Shown: positions 6,745 to 7,516 of the stretch, one piece after another | Position numbering within the stretch: the stretch's first letter is position 1 | How the letters are laid out: every line of letters begins with the position of its first letter | Origin: Candidatus Cryptobacteroides faecihippi | GTDB lineage: Bacteria > Bacteroidota > Bacteroidia > Bacteroidales > UBA932 | NCBI GenBank assembly: GCA_018066065.1 | Contig: JAGHSC010000015.1 | Span: 1 to 7,516 of the forward strand | DNA: 7,516 bases | Direction: 5' to 3' | The notes under the pieces: generated by a model | Databases searched by the model: none | What the model was told of the DNA's origin: nothing | Seen by the model: the letters and a program-made list of their open reading frames with translations, nothing else | Program-made: the position numbers and the translations under genes

Positions 6745-7137
6745 TCACCTCTTCTTCCGGACGGTCCTGCCCTCGACACGGCTCAGGCCGAAGATCCGGC
6801 TCTCGGACTTGTAGTACTTGATGTCGTAGCATCTGTACTCATTGTGATTCCTGACCTTATGGTAGGATGTGATGCAATCGAAGTTGTATCCCATCGCCGA
6901 AAGGTCAGGATTGTCAATTGTACTGGCACCATCCTCGAGCAGCGACTCGAGAATCTCATAGTTGCGGTTGATTGCATTGATCGTCCGCAGCTTCACTCCC
7001 TTGTCCCTGTTCCCCTTCCTGTAGTTGTAGCGGTTCCTGCAGCTGGTGCAGCAGAACTTCATGTCGCTGCGCCCGTTCGGGAGATCAGCCCCGCATTCCA
7101 GGCACTTCCCTCTCACACATCCTTCCTCACTGTTCAT
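6745..7137 (-). CDS. Conserved hypothetical zinc-finger protein
   Basis: A 130-residue basic protein whose function I do not know. Residues 12-33 hold a probable single zinc site: CLEC (12-15) and, after a 13-residue spacer, FCCTSC (28-33), most likely using Cys29 and Cys33 as in the common pattern FCSxxCRNxYN; CRNRYNYR (33-40) continues that pattern. A helical, charged stretch follows (about 45-72: INAINRNYEILESLLEDG), then a C-terminal part with SAMGYNFDCIT (80-90) and an aromatic-rich end (YRCYDIKYYK, 101-110), closing with a basic tail. I remember similar small zinc-finger proteins, with the same order of a Cys4 finger, NR-x-ILE helix and GF/YNF segment, as widespread uncharacterised Bacteroidota proteins. 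The ATG at 7137 is chosen because conserved sequence starts just after it; the upstream in-frame extension to 7359 is low-complexity and unlike coding sequence. It abuts the convergent nucleoside permease with no gap. Confidence 0.8.
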   Translation of the reverse strand: MNSEEGCVRGKCLECGADLPNGRSDMKFCCTSCRNRYNYRKGNRDKGVKLRTINAINRNYEILESLLEDGASTIDNPDLSAMGYNFDCITSYHKVRNHNEYRCYDIKYYKSESRIFGLSRVEGRTVRKKR

Positions 7138-7264
7138 GATTCTATCCTGTTTTACACACGGCCGCCTCAGCCGGGCCTGTCCAATATGGCAAGAATCCTC
7201 CACTGCCCGGCAAAAGAAACAGAAAGGACGGAAACTATTTCCATTTCCATAAGAAAAGCCATTT

Positions 7265-7282
7265 TTCTTTCCTCTGAAAGAA
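7265..7282 (+). repeat. Perfect 7-bp inverted repeat, possible hairpin
   Basis: TTCTTTC (7265-7271), loop CTCT, GAAAGAA (7276-7282). The left arm overlaps the right arm of another 7-bp inverted repeat (AAGAAAA at 7251-7257 with TTTTCTT at 7263-7269), so the two hairpins could not form together. It is AT-rich and not followed by a T-run on the plus strand, so it is not a standard terminator. The low-complexity purine/pyrimidine composition makes chance occurrence plausible. Confidence 0.4.
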
Positions 7283-7375
7283 TATTCAAGTGCAAGACAG
7301 GTACAGCACCATCCACGGAAGGGAAAGACACCAGGACGCAAAGAAAAACCACCATGCATAAAGAAACGGAAAGAT

Positions 7376-7390
7376 CTTCATCCCATGAAG
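7376..7390 (+). repeat. Perfect 6-bp inverted repeat with 3-base spacer
   Basis: CTTCAT, CCC, ATGAAG, about 75 bases before the ssb-like start codon. The overlapping repeat CATCCCAT(C)GAAG recurs at 7394-7406, and ATCTTC (7374-7379) is also complementary to GAAGAT (7403-7408), giving an alternative pairing. It could be an operator or an RNA hairpin, or chance. Confidence 0.35.
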
Positions 7391-7463
7391 CATCATCCCA
7401 TCGAAGATACATCCACGCTTTCTAACCTGCGGCCGAAACAACAACCAAACTTGAACTTGGATC

Positions 7464-7516
7464 ATGGAACAGTTGAGCAGAATCGAAATCCGCGGGTATG
7501 TCGGCAACGCCAACAT
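7464..7516 (+). CDS. ssb: Single-stranded DNA-binding protein, N-terminal fragment
   Basis: Only the first 17 codons plus two bases are inside the window: MEQLSRIEIRGYVGNAN. Ssb proteins of Bacteroidota often begin ME-x-LNRIEL-RG-x-VG, the first beta strand of the OB fold, and this matches at nearly every position. Such proteins coat single-stranded DNA in replication, repair and recombination. No Shine-Dalgarno sequence precedes the ATG; the leader is rich in A and C. The gene is truncated by the window edge, not by mutation. The call rests on a short stretch, and another OB-fold protein cannot be excluded. Confidence 0.68.
   Translation, partial: MEQLSRIEIRGYVGNAN

Larger units (their letters stand above)
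7138..7463. other. 326-base intergenic region with short inverted repeats
   Basis: The gap lies between the divergent zinc-finger gene and the ssb-like gene, and is far longer than the other gaps here (0 to 110 bases). I see no convincing gene. The plus strand is rich in A and C and contains several short perfect inverted repeats: GGAAA-cta-TTTCC (7230-7242), AAGAAAA/TTTTCTT (7251-7257 and 7263-7269), TTCTTTC-ctct-GAAAGAA (7265-7282) and CTTCAT-ccc-ATGAAG (7376-7390). There is also a near-direct repeat CATCCCAT(C)GAAG at 7379-7390 and 7394-7406. No good TAnnTTTG element was found on either strand. It probably holds the promoters and leaders of both flanking genes. Confidence 0.6.

Noticed and set aside
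7155..7185. GC-rich stretch with CGGC...GCCG before the zinc-finger gene as a terminator
   Set aside because: The stem is only 4 bp, has no following T-run on either strand, and sits upstream of a gene rather than after one.
7138..7359. Upstream in-frame extension of the zinc-finger gene (start at 7359)
   Set aside because: The 74 extra residues look like translated non-coding sequence. Conservation as I remember it begins at the finger, shortly after the ATG at 7137.
7167..7412. Minus-strand 81-codon open frame in the gap before ssb
   Set aside because: Hydrophobic and unmotivated, without a -7 element or recognisable family; more likely a chance frame in a T-rich strand.
6844..7425. Plus-strand open frame (193 codons) across the zinc-finger gene and the following gap
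   Set aside because: Its first half is antisense to the conserved zinc-finger protein and its second half is low-complexity Thr/Lys/Arg/Ser-rich sequence with no recognisable domain.

Overview
The window looks like a stretch of core chromosome from a member of the Bacteroidota, most likely Bacteroidales, of moderate GC. Three things point there. The proteins resemble Bacteroides-type homologues (MurF, Tgt, Dut, a NupG-like permease, and an Ssb-like N-terminus). A queuosine gene is followed directly by an LptF/LptG permease. Where promoters are visible they carry the Bacteroidota -7 element TAnnTTTG, and leaders lack a Shine-Dalgarno sequence.

Layout from left to right: murF (minus strand, C-terminus disturbed by an apparent frameshift near the left edge); a divergent major-facilitator permease resembling the fucose/sugar (FHS) group (plus); convergent with it a probable three-gene minus-strand operon transcribed tgt -> LptF/LptG permease -> dut; divergent from tgt a NupG-type nucleoside permease (plus); abutting it tail to tail a 130-residue zinc-finger hypothetical protein (minus); a 326-base gap with several short inverted repeats but no convincing gene; and the first 17 codons of an Ssb-like protein (plus), cut by the right edge.

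The genes are mostly housekeeping: peptidoglycan precursor synthesis (murF), tRNA queuosine modification (tgt), LPS export (LptF/G), dUTP removal (dut), nucleoside and sugar uptake, and ssDNA binding. There is no sign of a mobile element, CRISPR array, tRNA, rRNA or defence system, and I did not find a clearly novel system. The points most worth a second look are: (1) loss of the reading frame at the murF 3' end, with a recognisable continuation in another frame; (2) Tgt lacking the three zinc-binding cysteines while keeping all catalytic residues; (3) Dut carrying Trp in place of the uracil-stacking Phe of motif V; (4) closely spaced divergent promoters between tgt and the nucleoside permease; (5) the hairpin-rich leader region before ssb.
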